Positions 1 through 10,700 of a stretch of 64,000 nt of DNA are shown piece after piece. The position numbers were made by a program, and so were the translations under genes. Each line of letters starts with the position of its first letter. Position 1 is the stretch's first letter. The DNA comes from Phlebotomus papatasi (lineage: Eukaryota; Arthropoda; Insecta; Diptera; Psychodidae). The notes under the pieces were generated by a model that was given only the letters and a program-made list of their open reading frames with translations, did no database searches and was not told the origin of the DNA. The DNA lies in assembly GCF_024763615.1 (NCBI RefSeq), contig NC_077222.1, positions 112,005,417 to 112,069,416 on the forward strand, in the 5' to 3' direction.

Positions 1-600
1 TTGAGTTCAAAATCAATGCTATTACACAAGAATTCTCATTAATCACTATATCGACCTCTTTTATTGTTACCATAAATAAAAAAAAACAAATAAAAAAAGA
101 AACAGAAGACAGAAAATGAAGAAAGAATCTATTAAAAGTTACTGCGCGTCGTTAATTAGTCCTTGCAAAAAATAATCTATAAAAAAAAGAAAACATTGTA
201 GAATTGCGCTATTAAAAGATACACTTTCAAAACAAGGAAAAAAAAAAGAAATTGCACCATGTGTGTCAAGGAAATCTTATTTATCAAAGAAAATCAGTAA
301 GAAAAATCTTGAAATTAGTTTTTCGTTAATGAAAAAATTACAAGATGAATCAAAATAGATGCCGAACCAAATAAAGAGAATGAAAACCTACTATATAAAT
401 TAGTTTTTAAATGATAACGTTAAAGTAACTTAAGATATCTGAAATGCACTGAAAGTGGTACTTAAAACAATTTACTGGTCTCTTTCTCTGTTTATTTTTT
501 TTATTGTCTGTTATTTTGTGACAAAGATTTTCATGAAAGGATATTAAATGAAAGAACATGTCCAAAAAATAAAACTTGCCTTTTTATTTGATATGATTAA
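1..600. other. AT-rich non-coding sequence
   Basis: Very A-rich sequence with many short A runs. I see no convincing ORF, inverted repeat or known repeat before the retroelement relic that starts near 620. Confidence 0.5.
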
Positions 601-619
601 AAAAAGAATATCTGAGGGA

Positions 620-1000
620 TCTGAGGTATCGATGATCTTCCGACAACCTGAACAATGCCTTGTCTGTGGTCATGAGATTTCTGTAATGACCGAACGAATA
701 AGATCACGAATACGAGCTGCCAAAATGAGGTACCTCCAGGCGGTTAAGGAATATATACTCATAGACATTGAGTGATAAACGTAGCCGCTCGTGAGAAACT
801 AAGAGATTGATGGCTGGGTTTCTTCATTTCAATAAGTCACAACTTCTATGATATGATCATATTTAGCGCATGAATATAGAAAGAGGTCTTAGAAAAACTA
901 TGTAAGCCATTGTGGAAGAGAGTCAATCTTAGGACAAGGTGGGACAAGGTGGCTGAAGCAAATTTATAATCTTTGAACGCCTTCCTGAACTGATGAAGAA
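620..1000 (+). repeat. RTE-like non-LTR retrotransposon relic (ORF C-terminus)
   Basis: The frame ending at 775 reads a stretch resembling the segment after the reverse transcriptase fingers and palm (key words GHEISVMTER, RIRAAKMRYL). The usual family form is GHESWVMTER followed by an R-R-AAEMRYL motif. After a frame change, 895-1000 matches the 3' end of the same family seen at 22246-22472: an A-TGTAAGCCATTGTG start, then GACAAGGTGGCTGAA. The protein is broken by stops and indels, so this is a dead 5'-truncated copy. It is assigned to the RTE/BovB-like group because the C-terminal words resemble those elements; that assignment is inference. Confidence 0.65.
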
Positions 1001-1647
1001 AAATCGAGAGGTGTATATCGACGGCTCAGAATATAATATGATAAATAAGTCTCGAATGGCCAACTTTACAAAAGAGCGATTTAAAGTTGAGATTTAGCAT
1101 GCTAAGTATAGGATTTTTAAGATTTGAAACCTCTATAACTTTGAGAATAATGAACTTTCCGGTATAATATTCACAGGGAAGGTAGCGGATGTTAAGGAGT
1201 ACCGAAAAGCGGAAAAAATGAATTTTGCAACAAATAGACTTATTCGACTTATATTCTGACAAGTCGATTATACGCTGCTGAGCTAACCTGAATAAAAAAT
1301 TTAATGAATTTAATGAAAAAATAAATAAAAAGGGTATTAAAGTCGTAGATAAACTCAGGCATTAACTTATAGATCGTACAGATTAATCCGGAATCTGATG
1401 GTTGCTTTTGATTTTCTTAGAGATCAGCCTAAATATTTCGGGGATCAATGCTTTAAAGGCTTTAAAGGATATATTGTAGAACGAAAAAGCATCATATTGC
1501 AAACGATATTCATTGTAAAATTGAACTTTCTGCTAAGTGCATTCCTGTTAACTCTTTAAGGACGATAGGGATACCCGTATACATGAAAGCAAACAATTTA
1601 AGACTATTAACGTAATTTAATTTTGGACCGCGGCCCAATATACAGTA
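1001..1647. other. Non-coding, nothing recognised
   Basis: AT-rich sequence between the retroelement relic and an inverted-repeat element. The short minus-strand ORF at 1026-1262 has no recognisable domain and looks like chance. Confidence 0.4.
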
Positions 1648-1870
1648 TAGGGGAAAGTACTCTCCCTTCGAACGTTCATGCCTTTGAATAATGTGAATTT
1701 TCTTTTCGCTTTCCTAAGAGACTTACACATTTTTATTAAATATTAGTTGGCTTATCATCAATTGTTGATAATTCCATGATAATTTAAATAGTGTAAATCT
1801 CTTACGAAAAACAGAAGAAATTCATATTATTCAAAGGCATGAACATTCGAAGGGAGAGCACTTTCCCCTA
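1648..1870. mobile_element. Inverted-repeat MITE, GGGGAA-ended (family A)
   Basis: About 60-bp terminal inverted repeats: the left end reads TAGGGGAAAGTACTCTCCC and the right end is its complement, with the match continuing inward through the CATGCCTTTGAATAAT word. The interior also folds back on itself, so the whole 223 bp is close to a palindrome. It is flanked by TA on both sides, as expected of Tc1/mariner-type insertion. No coding capacity. It lies just downstream of the minus-strand protease gene. Confidence 0.8.
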
Positions 1871-1905
1871 CTGGGTTTTGTTTAGGTTTCCTTTACAACA
1901 GAGAA

Positions 1906-1911
1906 TTTATT
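1906..1911 (-). promoter_or_regulatory. Polyadenylation signal of protease gene 1
   Basis: AATAAA on the minus strand 18 bases beyond the stop codon of the 1929-2795 protease gene. It is the nearest canonical signal, and its short distance matches the plus-strand paralogue (signal at 5023). Confidence 0.55.
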
Positions 1912-1928
1912 TTTTAAATAAAAATAAA

Positions 1929-2795
1929 TTATAACTGGTTTTCGTAATTTTGCATTGTCTCCTTAATCCATTTCAAAAAGTATGAGACATTTACGAAAAC
2001 TCCCGTCGTTCCTGGTCTTCCGCATGGTACTTGACCCCAGCTGGTTAGTCCATGAACTACAACGTCTCCTTCGGAGTCTTTTTGCACAAGAGGACTACCT
2101 GAATCTGCGACGCAGACAGCCTTTGATCCATCGAGTTCTCCAGCACAAACATTGGTACTGTGCAGCGGCGTATTGGCAAAGATTTCAAAGCATAAATCTA
2201 AAGTTTGAATTGGAAGATCAGCCTTCATAAGTAAATCGGGATATTCCTGAGTTGTAGTATTAGACGTAGATCCCCATCCAGAAATTGTGGCGTGTCCAGT
2301 AGGATAGAAAGCCTCAACGGAAGGCAAATGTAAATGGTGGACATAAGCATTGAATTTGAAAGGTTCTGATACGTAAATTAGACCAATATCATGAGGAGCA
2401 ACACCTCCACTGTAATCTTTGTGAACGAACGTCCTAAGAGCCTTCCTCCTCTGTTCATATTTATCTGGATTTTCAAGACTATGTGCTCCAGCAACAATGT
2501 CATCATTACCCGTCAGAGCATTAACACAATGGCCAGCAGTCAGTACCCATCTTTTGTTCAAAAGTGCTCCACCACAGAAATGTGTGTGATGAGGCTTAAC
2601 CCATTGCAGGGAAACCTTTTAAAAATAAATTCATGTTTAATTTACTTCCCATTTAAATTTTACAGGTATTTATATTAATCTTACCATGTAAGGAAACTCA
2701 TGCGGAGTAGCTGGCTTTCCTCCAACAATTCTTGGTACAACAGAAGCCACCACGGCGGTTCCAATAAACAAAATCGTGCATAAAATAAGCTTCAT
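1929..2795 (-). CDS. Chymotrypsin-like S1A serine protease (copy 1)
   Basis: Two exons, 2795-2685 and 2615-1929, joined over a 69-bp GT-AG intron at phase 0, encode 265 residues. Residues 1-17 are a hydrophobic signal peptide, followed by a short propeptide and an Arg-22/IVGG activation site, so this is a secreted zymogen. The catalytic triad is visible: His66 in LTAGHC, Asp113 in PHDIGL, Ser209. The active-site block reads ADSGSP rather than GDSGGP, so chymotrypsin position 193 is Ala and 197 is Ser. The position corresponding to 189 (S1 pocket floor) is Ala rather than the Asp of trypsins, pointing to a chymotrypsin-like or relaxed specificity. In a dipteran this would most simply be a digestive gut protease, but the tissue is inference. 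The intron position (after PYM) and sequence match the divergent neighbour at 4164-5016, so the two are recent tandem relatives. It appears intact; Ala193 may weaken the oxyanion hole. Confidence 0.93.
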
Positions 2796-2840
2796 TTTCA
2801 CTGATTGTTGTAGAAACCTTGAGAAATAGCAAAAGGTAAC

Positions 2841-2874
2841 TAATGATCGTTAGAAATTCTACGGCGCTTTTAAA
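2841..2874 (-). promoter_or_regulatory. Core promoter of protease gene 1 (TATA + Inr)
   Basis: On the minus strand a TTTAAAAG box (2874-2867) is followed about 28 bases later by an initiator-like TCATTA (2846-2841). This gives a 5' UTR of roughly 49 nt before the ATG at 2795. The same two elements are conserved in the truncated copy at 6488-6530. Confidence 0.6.
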
Positions 2875-2924
2875 TGTTCTTCGAGAGCTTTCTCAACAAC
2901 TTTTGTTAAATGGCATGAGTGATT

Positions 2925-3160
2925 TGTTGTGGGCAAACCTATGAGGATCTTGAACTTCTTATCACATCCACTAACTCAAGAAATTCTCATTTCTAATCAG
3001 TGACGCGCACAAGAATTTCAAGATCCTCGTGGGTTTGCCCACAACAAGTTGCTCGTGCAATTCTTCCGTTCATTTGATAGTTCGTGTGCTGATAAGTGAA
3101 GGAAATTTGAGGGAAGTTCTTGAGAAGGTTCTCAAGATGCCATTGATGGTGGCTCTTCAG
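2925..3160. repeat. Inverted repeat of protease upstream sequence
   Basis: 2930-2960 and 3017-3050 are inverted copies (GTGGGCAAACC and GGATCTTGAA words in both). The stretch to about 3150 also resembles, in reverse, the region 6225-6300. The protease promoter flank has therefore been partly duplicated head-to-head. No coding potential; the small plus ORF at 3029 is fortuitous. Confidence 0.6.
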
Positions 3161-3239
3161 CTATTTTTTTTTATAAAATGGGATATAAAACTTTTGAAAT
3201 TTGTCGAGAAGTCATATATGTAGTTCTAAAATCAGTAAT

Positions 3240-3378
3240 TACACTGGTAAAAATAAAAGGATCAAATTGATCCAAATTTGATCCTTTTGCAAAGGGGGGA
3301 TCAAAATTTCGAACTCTAAATGCACATATTTATCATAATAGATCATGTTAATTAGATCCTTTTATTTTTACCAATGTA
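3240..3378. mobile_element. Short MITE with CACTGGTAAAAATAAAAGG ends
   Basis: Inverted ends of about 24 bp with a single mismatch (CACTGG versus CATTGG followed by the same TAAAAATAAAAGGATC). TA lies immediately outside both ends, consistent with a TA target-site duplication. Internal length is about 90 bp without coding capacity. Confidence 0.75.
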
Positions 3379-3505
3379 ATATAGATTCTACAAAGATATC
3401 AAAAGGGATTATACCATGGACATGAGATCCAAGAAATTGGTCACTATTATTTTCTCAATCACATTTGTTATATCAAGCGTGTTTATGAATTATCTTAAAC
3501 GATGT

Positions 3506-3575
3506 GTTTATGACTGGAAAGCTTACTAGCTTTCTAGTCATAAACATAAAGCTTACTAGCTTTCCAGTCATAAAC
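3506..3575. repeat. Hairpin plus tandem arm (GTTTATGACTGG)
   Basis: 3506-3545 is a nearly perfect 40-bp palindrome centred on CTTACTAG. The right arm, AAGCTTACTAGCTTTC followed by AGTCATAAAC, is then repeated once in tandem to 3575. It looks like a tiny foldback insertion or a replication-slippage product. Confidence 0.6.
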
Positions 3576-3699
3576 ATAACGGGCTTTAGCTAACACGTAA
3601 ATCCCGCAATGAAAATCAATTAGTAGAACCATTTTAAGTATTTTTTGTTAATTTCACCCATTGAGAACTTTTATATCAATATAATTGATGAGGGAGTTC

Positions 3700-3815
3700 A
3701 TCCAAAAAATTCTTTTTTCTTATCATGATCCAGAATTTGATTCTGCGACTTTGTCCTAGATCTGTCCTGAGGTCAAGATTCCTCTACAATGGCTTGCATA
3801 GCTTTTCTAAGAAAC
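3700..3815 (-). repeat. RTE-like retrotransposon 3' fragment
   Basis: Read on the minus strand it contains AAAGCTATGCAAGCCATTGT and then a diverged CTAGGACAAAGTCG followed by AATCAAATTC. These are the same words in the same order as the copies at 22246 and 24564. Highly decayed, no ORF. Confidence 0.6.
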
Positions 3816-4072
3816 TATCTGTTTAGTTTGAAACAAGTGAAACTATCTGTTTAGTCAACTTGATAAATTTAATAAACATAATAATATATTGCTGAAAATA
3901 AAAATTAACAAAAATATTGTGCATGAATCATTGAAAATCCGGATACACCAAATTTCCTAAATTGTTGAAGCATTTCGAGTGTGGGAAAACTTAAGTACCA
4001 CTTCTCGTAGTCTTAAGTCAATCATATAATACTCTTAAACTATTAGGCTCTTAAACTGGTCTTATCAAACAG

Positions 4073-4109
4073 TATATAAGGTAAAGTAAATTTGTTAGGA
4101 TCATCAGTT
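4073..4109 (+). promoter_or_regulatory. Core promoter of protease gene 2 (TATA + Inr)
   Basis: TATATAAG at 4073-4080 and an arthropod initiator TCAGTT at 4104-4109, spaced about 33 bases. The ATG follows at 4164, giving a 5' UTR of about 58 nt. Confidence 0.75.
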
Positions 4110-4163
4110 TAATTCTAAGAGTTTCTCAAGTAACTTTTAAAGCTTTTAAAACAACTTGTGAAA

Positions 4164-5016
4164 ATGAAGTTCATCTTATGCTCAATTTTAATTATTGGCA
4201 CCGCAGTTGCAGCTTCTGTATTTCCCAGAATACCAAGGATTATTGGAGGAGAACCAGCTGCTCCTCATGAGTTCCCGTACATGGTAAGTTCTTCAGTTTG
4301 CAAATTAAAATTCAAATACTATTAATATATTTAAAATTATTCAACAGGTTTCCTTGCAAAGAACAGGTGACGGATTTCATATTTGCGGTGGAGCCATCCT
4401 GAACGAAAGATGGGTCCTTACAGCTGCCCACTGCTTTAACGTTTTAACTGATGATGACGAAATTGTAGCTGGTACCAACAATATTCGCCATCCGGAAGAG
4501 TTTGAACAGAAAAGGAAGATTCTCAGGAAAATAGTTCATGAGGATTACGCTGGATCTGTTGCTCCACATGATATCGGTTTGATTGAGGTGTCAGAACTCT
4601 TTGAATTGAACAAGTACGTGTCCAGCTTACGTTTGCCCTCCCGGGAATTCCACTATCCTACCGGTAGTGCCACAATATCTGGTTGGGGTAGAACGCATAG
4701 TTTTGAGAGCATCTTCCCCGATGAGCTTGTTAAGGCTGAACTGCCAATTCATCCCATTGATATGTGCTACAGAGTCTATCCTAATTCAGCATTCCACGAA
4801 ACAAATCTCTGCGCATCAGTGATGAATGGATCCAAGGCTGTTTGCAATGGTGATTCCGGAAGTCCTTTGGTACAGAAAAATTCACAGGGAGAAGCTGAGG
4901 TTTATGGAATTACTAGTTGGTCTGGTTTGCCATGTGGTACTCCAGGAAAGCCAGGAGTTTTCGTGAATGTCTCTTTCTATTTGGATTGGATTAAAAAGCA
5001 GATCAATTCCCAATGA
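4164..5016 (+). CDS. Chymotrypsin-like S1A serine protease (copy 2)
   Basis: Exons 4164-4283 and 4348-5016 with a 64-bp GT-AG intron at phase 0 encode 262 residues. There is a signal peptide (residues 1-17), a short propeptide and an IIGG activation site after Arg25. The triad is His68 (LTAAHC), Asp115 (PHDIGL) and Ser210 (GDSGSP). Gly193 is normal here, unlike copy 1, but 197 is Ser in both. The S1 position 189 is Ala, so it is not a trypsin. The paired cysteines around His, the CNGDSG block and the SW-LPCG stretch are as expected of a secreted chymotrypsin-like fold. It is transcribed away from copy 1, about 1.4 kb apart, with the same intron position and the same P-HEFPYM exon end, showing common descent. 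Complete and probably active; substrate unknown. Confidence 0.95.
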
Positions 5017-5022
5017 AAATGA

Positions 5023-5028
5023 AATAAA
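5023..5028 (+). promoter_or_regulatory. Polyadenylation signal of protease gene 2
   Basis: AATAAA begins seven bases after the stop codon of the plus-strand protease. T-rich sequence follows within 25 bases, as expected downstream of a cleavage site. Confidence 0.6.
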
Positions 5029-5265
5029 AATATGTTGGAAAATAATTTTTTTATTTCTTTCTAATATTTTTCTAAAACTCTTATTTTTATTTTCTGCATA
5101 TAGGAAGTGGCATGTGTATTTTGTATAAAAGTATTATTTTTTGAAAAAAGTAATTCTTTAATTACGTAGTATAATTGAAGAGAGAAAAGCCTTCTAATTT
5201 TTTTTAATATTGCTTTCTAACTTCTTTGTAATATTTGCCTGAGTGCCTAATGCCTAATAATAATA

Positions 5266-5499
5266 CAGTAGACTCTCACTCAATCGGCTCTTTTTCAATC
5301 GGGCGTCAAATTTTGTTGATAATTTTCACGCTTAATTATGAAGCTAATTCGCTCAAATTCGCTGTAGTTCTTCCTATTTTATCGTGATTCTTTATAATTG
5401 AGAGCTTTTTGTGAAATTTACAAAGGCTTTAACGCCCAAATCTATCGATAAACCGGATGACATTTCGCCCCATATTCCCGATTGAGAGAGAGTCTACTG
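5266..5499. mobile_element. pogo/Tigger-like MITE (CAGTAGACTCTC ends)
   Basis: Ends are inverted copies beginning CAGTAGACTCTC followed by two to four variable bases and then CAATCGG. TA dinucleotides flank both ends (5264-5265 and 5500-5501). CAGTAGACTCTC-type ends with TA duplication are characteristic of pogo-like Tc1/mariner elements and their non-autonomous derivatives in insects. The 234-bp body has no ORF. Confidence 0.8.
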
Positions 5500-6219
5500 T
5501 AGTAGATTTACTGCTCGAACTTTATCGACAGGGCTGTATACATTATATATAATTCCTCAATATCAGAAAGTCAAAAAAAAAACATAGTGTTAAGTCGACC
5601 ATTCCAGGAAGTTCACGTTAAAAACCGAAAGCTCTGGGTAAGATTAACACTTAGTATCTACTGGCTCTCACCGAAAAATTCTTTATAGCGCACCCTATTT
5701 GAAAAAAAAAGTCATCCAACTCGAAATTGAATTTCTTAGTAAACTTCTGAATGCTCTACTAAAATTATATTCAATTAATTTATTAGTCATATAACCCCAG
5801 ATTTATATGACAAGGCCAAAAATGTAAATCTTACGTTTTTTTCTTTTTTTTATCACTAAATGATGAGAGATAGACGCTTGGAATGTTCTTGAATTCCCAC
5901 AGTTTTTCCCATCTCCAATCTCCGCCCGAATTTTTGATCTTTTAGAAGACCTTGTTGCACCATGTTAAAAATTCTTGAAATTTGGGACTATTTACCAATA
6001 AATTCTTTGGATCTAAGAGTTTTGTCCAGATACGCCTTTAGCCCCTAGTAGACATGCGCATCTGCTTTGTTCCTGTGGATGGAATCACTGCGATTTCGGG
6101 GTTCAGTGTTTAATTGAGTTCACCTACCGGGAGAGAGTTTTCCTACATATTCCTTATTATATTGAATATTTATCCTAAATATTCAATAAAACTTTTTATA
6201 GAGTGTTGCGGCCATAAAA
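5500..6219. other. Intergenic, nothing recognised
   Basis: AT-rich spacer between a MITE and the truncated protease copy. No domain, no strong inverted repeat and no pol III box noticed. Confidence 0.4.
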
Positions 6220-6224
6220 GTGAA

Positions 6225-6605
6225 CGCTATTGATGACATCTTAGAGTTTTCTCAAGAACTTCCGTCAAATTTCTTCCACTTCAATTTATCACCACAGGAA
6301 CCACACGAACGATTCAATGAACAGAAAAAGTGCACGCGCGATCATTTGGCGTTATACCATATCTCGAGAGCTTATCTTGATAATGCATTAAGTAAAGCTC
6401 AATCAATAATTTCAAGATCCCCATGGGTTTATCCCAGACATTTTGTGCCACATTGGCCGAAGTTGCTGAGAAAGCTCTCGAAGAAAAATTAAAAGCACCG
6501 TAAAATTTCTAATGATCATTAGGTGTGTTTGACTATTTCTCTAGATTTCTATAAGAATAAGTGAAAATGGAGCTTATTTTATACACGATTGTATGCTTTG
6601 AATAA
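6225..6605 (+). pseudogene. Truncated third copy of the serine protease (promoter + signal peptide start)
   Basis: 6225-6560 aligns, with gaps, to the 5' flank of protease gene 1 read on the minus strand (about 3150 to 2796). Shared words include TCTCAAGAACTTCC, GAGAAAGCTCTCGAAGAA, a TTAAAAG box (6488-6495), CTAATGATCATTAG and AAGTGAAAATG. The ATG at 6567 begins MELILYTIVC, matching MKLILCTIL of copy 1, then a stop arrives at 6603-6605 after 12 codons. No catalytic exon follows within the next kilobase. This is a copy truncated in exon 1, possibly still transcribed because the promoter is preserved. The ORF at 6220-6492 lies in the promoter part and is not a gene. Confidence 0.75.
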
Positions 6606-7650
6606 ATAATAAACTTTGAAGCTTTGAAAGAATTATTAGGGTAATTTGCTAAAAGTCGGTTTTCTTAAGTGTCTGCCAATTTTCGGTTCCAAAAATCTGC
6701 TTAATCCTTGGATCCCGTGTATTCAGATATGGTTACTCGATGATGAGACACGTGAGACACCTTGTAGCTTGTACTTGGACAAAAATCTTGACAATTAATT
6801 TTTGACTCGCATTTTTAAATGTAGAACCCAATCTGACGAATGATAAACCTCTAAAGATGACTGATTATGTAGATTTACGGGATATTAAGGAGTTGTAGTA
6901 ACGTTGGACATAGGTCCATATCCGGAGATTCTTAGGCCCACATTGGGATAGAAATGTGCTCGCATTTCCTTCTATGCTTCTCAGAATGATGACACTAATT
7001 TTTTACTTTTTAAGTACATTAATTGCCGTACTTAGTCAAAAATATATGCAAATTTTCATAGTTACTAAAATACTTATCAAATAAGTATTATTTTAAAATC
7101 ATAATGTAAAAAATTATTTTATCGTTATTAGCCGGTTTTCCCTTATAAGAAAAAAATATTAGGAATTCTGTGAAATTCCATCAATGCTTCAATGGTGTTT
7201 CGTACTTCCATGAAACTTTAGATTTTAGAAGAACTTGCATTTAAAATGGAATTGTACTACTTTTTATTCACTCATGGAAAACTTTGCCACATTGTTATGT
7301 TCTATATTCTATAGTTGATGTATCATAATTTGAATTTATTCATTTATTAATTTTTTTTCCTGTAATTCAAGTGTGAAACATCAATGAAACTTAATGAGTT
7401 AATAGGCTTATAGTGTCTCGGATGTTGCTATGCGAGAAATCATAGAAAACTGTAGAACTTTTGTTTAAATTTAAATAAATCTCAGTGCCTTCCACAAATT
7501 AATTTATTTTTTTGCATAAAACAGAGATAGTTTTTATTTGTATAATTTTCAGCCAAAATTTTGAAGATTTTGTTCGTTTTTAGAGAATGTGTCTGTAGAA
7601 GACAATCGCACGTTGATAGGAGAAACTTTGGATTAATCCACAGAACTTCC
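6606..7650. other. Intergenic spacer upstream of IDH3A
   Basis: AT-rich spacer without recognisable genes or repeats. The last 100 bases become less AT-rich as the IDH3A promoter is approached. Confidence 0.45.
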
Positions 7651-7665
7651 ATGCGCACATGGGAG

Positions 7666-7675
7666 ATCAGCTGTT
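7666..7675 (+). promoter_or_regulatory. E-box core promoter motif of IDH3A
   Basis: ATCAGCTGTT is an exact match to AWCAGCTGWT, the E-box motif enriched at TATA-less housekeeping promoters of Drosophila. It sits 33 bases before the likely start codon and there is no TATA box, so start-site use is probably dispersed around it. Confidence 0.55.
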
Positions 7676-7707
7676 GGGGAAAGGCCTATTCATTGCACGT
7701 CTCAAGA

Positions 7708-10700
7708 ATGGCAGCACGTTTTCGCTTCCTCCGCAAAATTGTAAGAAAATTAGCAAATTATCACTACAAATTCTCTCCCATTTGCCTATTTATACCCACC
7801 AATTGACTCCTTATCAGTGTTTTGAATAATTTGTGCCACAATCTCAGTGTGTTGTGTGAAAAATCACCGAGGAAATCATCAACAAAATCAGTGTTGCACA
7901 TTTTTCAATCAAATACCGCGAGATTCTTTTCGCATTAATTGCGCAAATCTTATGTAATCTGTTAATGAAAAACGTTTAATTGCACAAGATAAATTGCAAT
8001 TTGCTTGGTGAAAGAGGGTGGGAAAAGCAAACAGAGTTTTATCAGGTGCTTTGTGGGTCAGGTGTAGATTTTTCGTGGCCATCAAGGACACGACAAGGAC
8101 GGTGGTGGAAATCTGGGTCATTTTTCCGGACAACTTTTCCACGTGATTTATGATAAATTTTGTCTGTCTCTCACTCGTAGATTGAACTGTTTCAGGTGTC
8201 CAGTGCTCCTGTTGGAGCCCGAGGATTCGCTTCAGACGTCCAGAAAGTCACACTCATTCCTGGAGATGGCATTGGACCAGAAATCTCAGCTGCTGTCCAG
8301 AAGATTTTCGAAGCGGCTAAAGTTCCTATTGAATGGGAATCCGTGGACGTTACTCCAGTGCGGGTACGTGTGCAAGGACAAATCTGTTCCCAAGATCCTA
8401 TTTAAAATAAATTTTTTCGGCTTTCAGTATCCGGACGGAAAATTTGGAATCCCTCCTAAAGCCATTGAGAGTGTCAATCGCAACAAGATCGGTCTTAAAG
8501 GGCCTCTAATGACACCCGTAGGCAAGGGACATCGTTCTCTTAATCTCGCTCTGCGCAAGGAATTCAATCTCTATGCAAATGTAAGGCCCTGTCGCAGTCT
8601 AGAAGGGTAAGTTTATTCCTTCCTATCCGCCAGAAAACTCCTTCTATCAATCCTATTTCATCCGCAGCTATAAGACCCTCTATGATGATGTGGACGTTGT
8701 GACCATTCGTGAGAACACGGAGGGCGAATACTCAGGAATTGAACACGAAATTGTGGACGGAGTTGTGCAGAGTATTAAGCTAATCACTGAAGATGCTTCG
8801 AGGCGAGTGGCTGAATTTGCCTTCCAGTACGCAAAGGACAATAACAGAAGCAAGGTGACGGCTGTACACAAAGCCAATATTATGTAAGTCAATCACATAT
8901 TTCGGTGCTAATTTAACGAAATTGCTCAATCTTCTGGTGCTAATTCCCCAAGAATTTTCTCAAGTAATTGAGAATTACTCTAAGCAGTCTTTTCTGGCTG
9001 ATGAATCTCTTGCAGAAGCCACTTAAAATTCTTTTAATGATTTTTTAATAATTGAGGATTTAATTGGCTGTTAAACTTGGAATTTACATGAAGCTCCGCT
9101 GTAAAAGAATGTATAATTAAAAAATTAATTGGCTTTCTGTTTGATTTGAAAGCATTCCTTGCAGAAAGAGACGATTGAGATGTTTTGAAAAAAAAATGTA
9201 ATTCTCAAATCAGAAACTTAACATGAAAAAATTAAACAAACAAAAGGTTAGTGATAAGCCTAAATTACCTTATTGTAAATGAGATTCTATTTGTAAATCA
9301 ACTTGGAATGCTTGAAGTTTCATTTTGATCCTAAAGTTGGGAGTTGTAATGTAGGAATCTTCAGTCGAATTTGTAAATGAATAAGGAAGACTGAAGCAAA
9401 ATTTATCTCAAAATGGATGTTAGGTAGACTTCTTAACACTCTAGCCTATTATACACTTATTCGGTTAAATAGCTCCCAAACTAATCCCATTTTAATTAAA
9501 ATTTTGAATTAAACTTTTTTGTTTGTATATCTTGATGAGCGCTTTCATATGACAGTTCAAAAATTCGGTACCAATGCCTCTGCAGTAGCTTAAAAGTTCA
9601 AATTTTTCTCAAAAAAAAATTGAAATATATCACGAATTTGACACAAAATTAGGTTTGCGCAATCTTCATATTTACATTTCGTATCTTACATGTTCGTATT
9701 GCACATTTTGTATTGCGCAAACTTCGTATTCTAGGGTATTTCGTACTTTACCATTTCGTATTTTAGATTTCGTCTTTCATACATTTTGTACAAAAATTGA
9801 ACATTTCGTCTGCCATACATTTCACATAAGTTATATCAACCAATAAAATAATAAAATTGCAGATTTACAAGGTCAAGGGCGCTATACGCCTCGAGTCTCA
9901 GTTTAAAGTCGAACTTCAAGCTCTAATTATCAGTATTGTCTATATGGGACAAAGGCACATTTTCTGTGTTTTGGGAAGGTATCAGTATCGCCTGTTCAAT
10001 TTTTGTACAAAATGTATGAAAGACGAAATGTAAAATACGAAATGGTAAAATACGAAATATCTTAGAATACGAAGTTTCTACAATACGAACATGTAAAATA
10101 TGAAATGTAAAATACGAAGTTTCCAAATTCCCCAAAATTATTGCATTGTATCTCTCCATTTCAATTCAATTCTATTCTGTTCTAAATCAAATTAACATGC
10201 ATTTTGAGTTAGTTTACATTAAGAATCTCACCTACAATAAACTATTCTAGGTTTATAATTAGTTTTTACTGCTCAAACTCAAAGAGTGAGCAATTCTATA
10301 ATCAACTTTTTTTCAACTTGTCACTGACCAGGACCTTACACGGTAATAGATATCGACTTTCGGTTTTTGGTGACCCTCCCCAAGAAAAAAAAACATCTCT
10401 AAGCATTTTTTTCGGATTTTGAGGTAGCTCAGTTTCCATATTACACCTATAATCGAAAAAAATTCCCCATTTCGAATTTTCGTATGCTAAATATTTAAGT
10501 TCTCCAAAATTATTTCAGAACTTAGTATGGATTACAAATTAAAAAAAATCAATATGTTAAGAATAATTGTCAATTTTGAGATGTTTGTCTTAATTTATGA
10601 ATCATTAAGGATCGATAATTAATCACTATGGACTCAAAAATAAAGAGCTTGATCTCGTGAGTTCGAGAGTTCGATCACTCCACAAAGCTGGTTCACTTTC

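Noticed and set aside
1982..2230. Plus-strand ORF opposite the protease
   Set aside because: Antisense shadow of protease exon 2.
6220..6492. 90-codon ORF upstream of the truncated protease
   Set aside because: Aligns to the non-coding promoter flank of protease gene 1, so the open frame is chance.
8143..8610. 155-codon ORF overlapping IDH3A exons 2-3
   Set aside because: Runs through an intron; only its second part coincides with exon 3 in frame. The spliced model explains the region fully.
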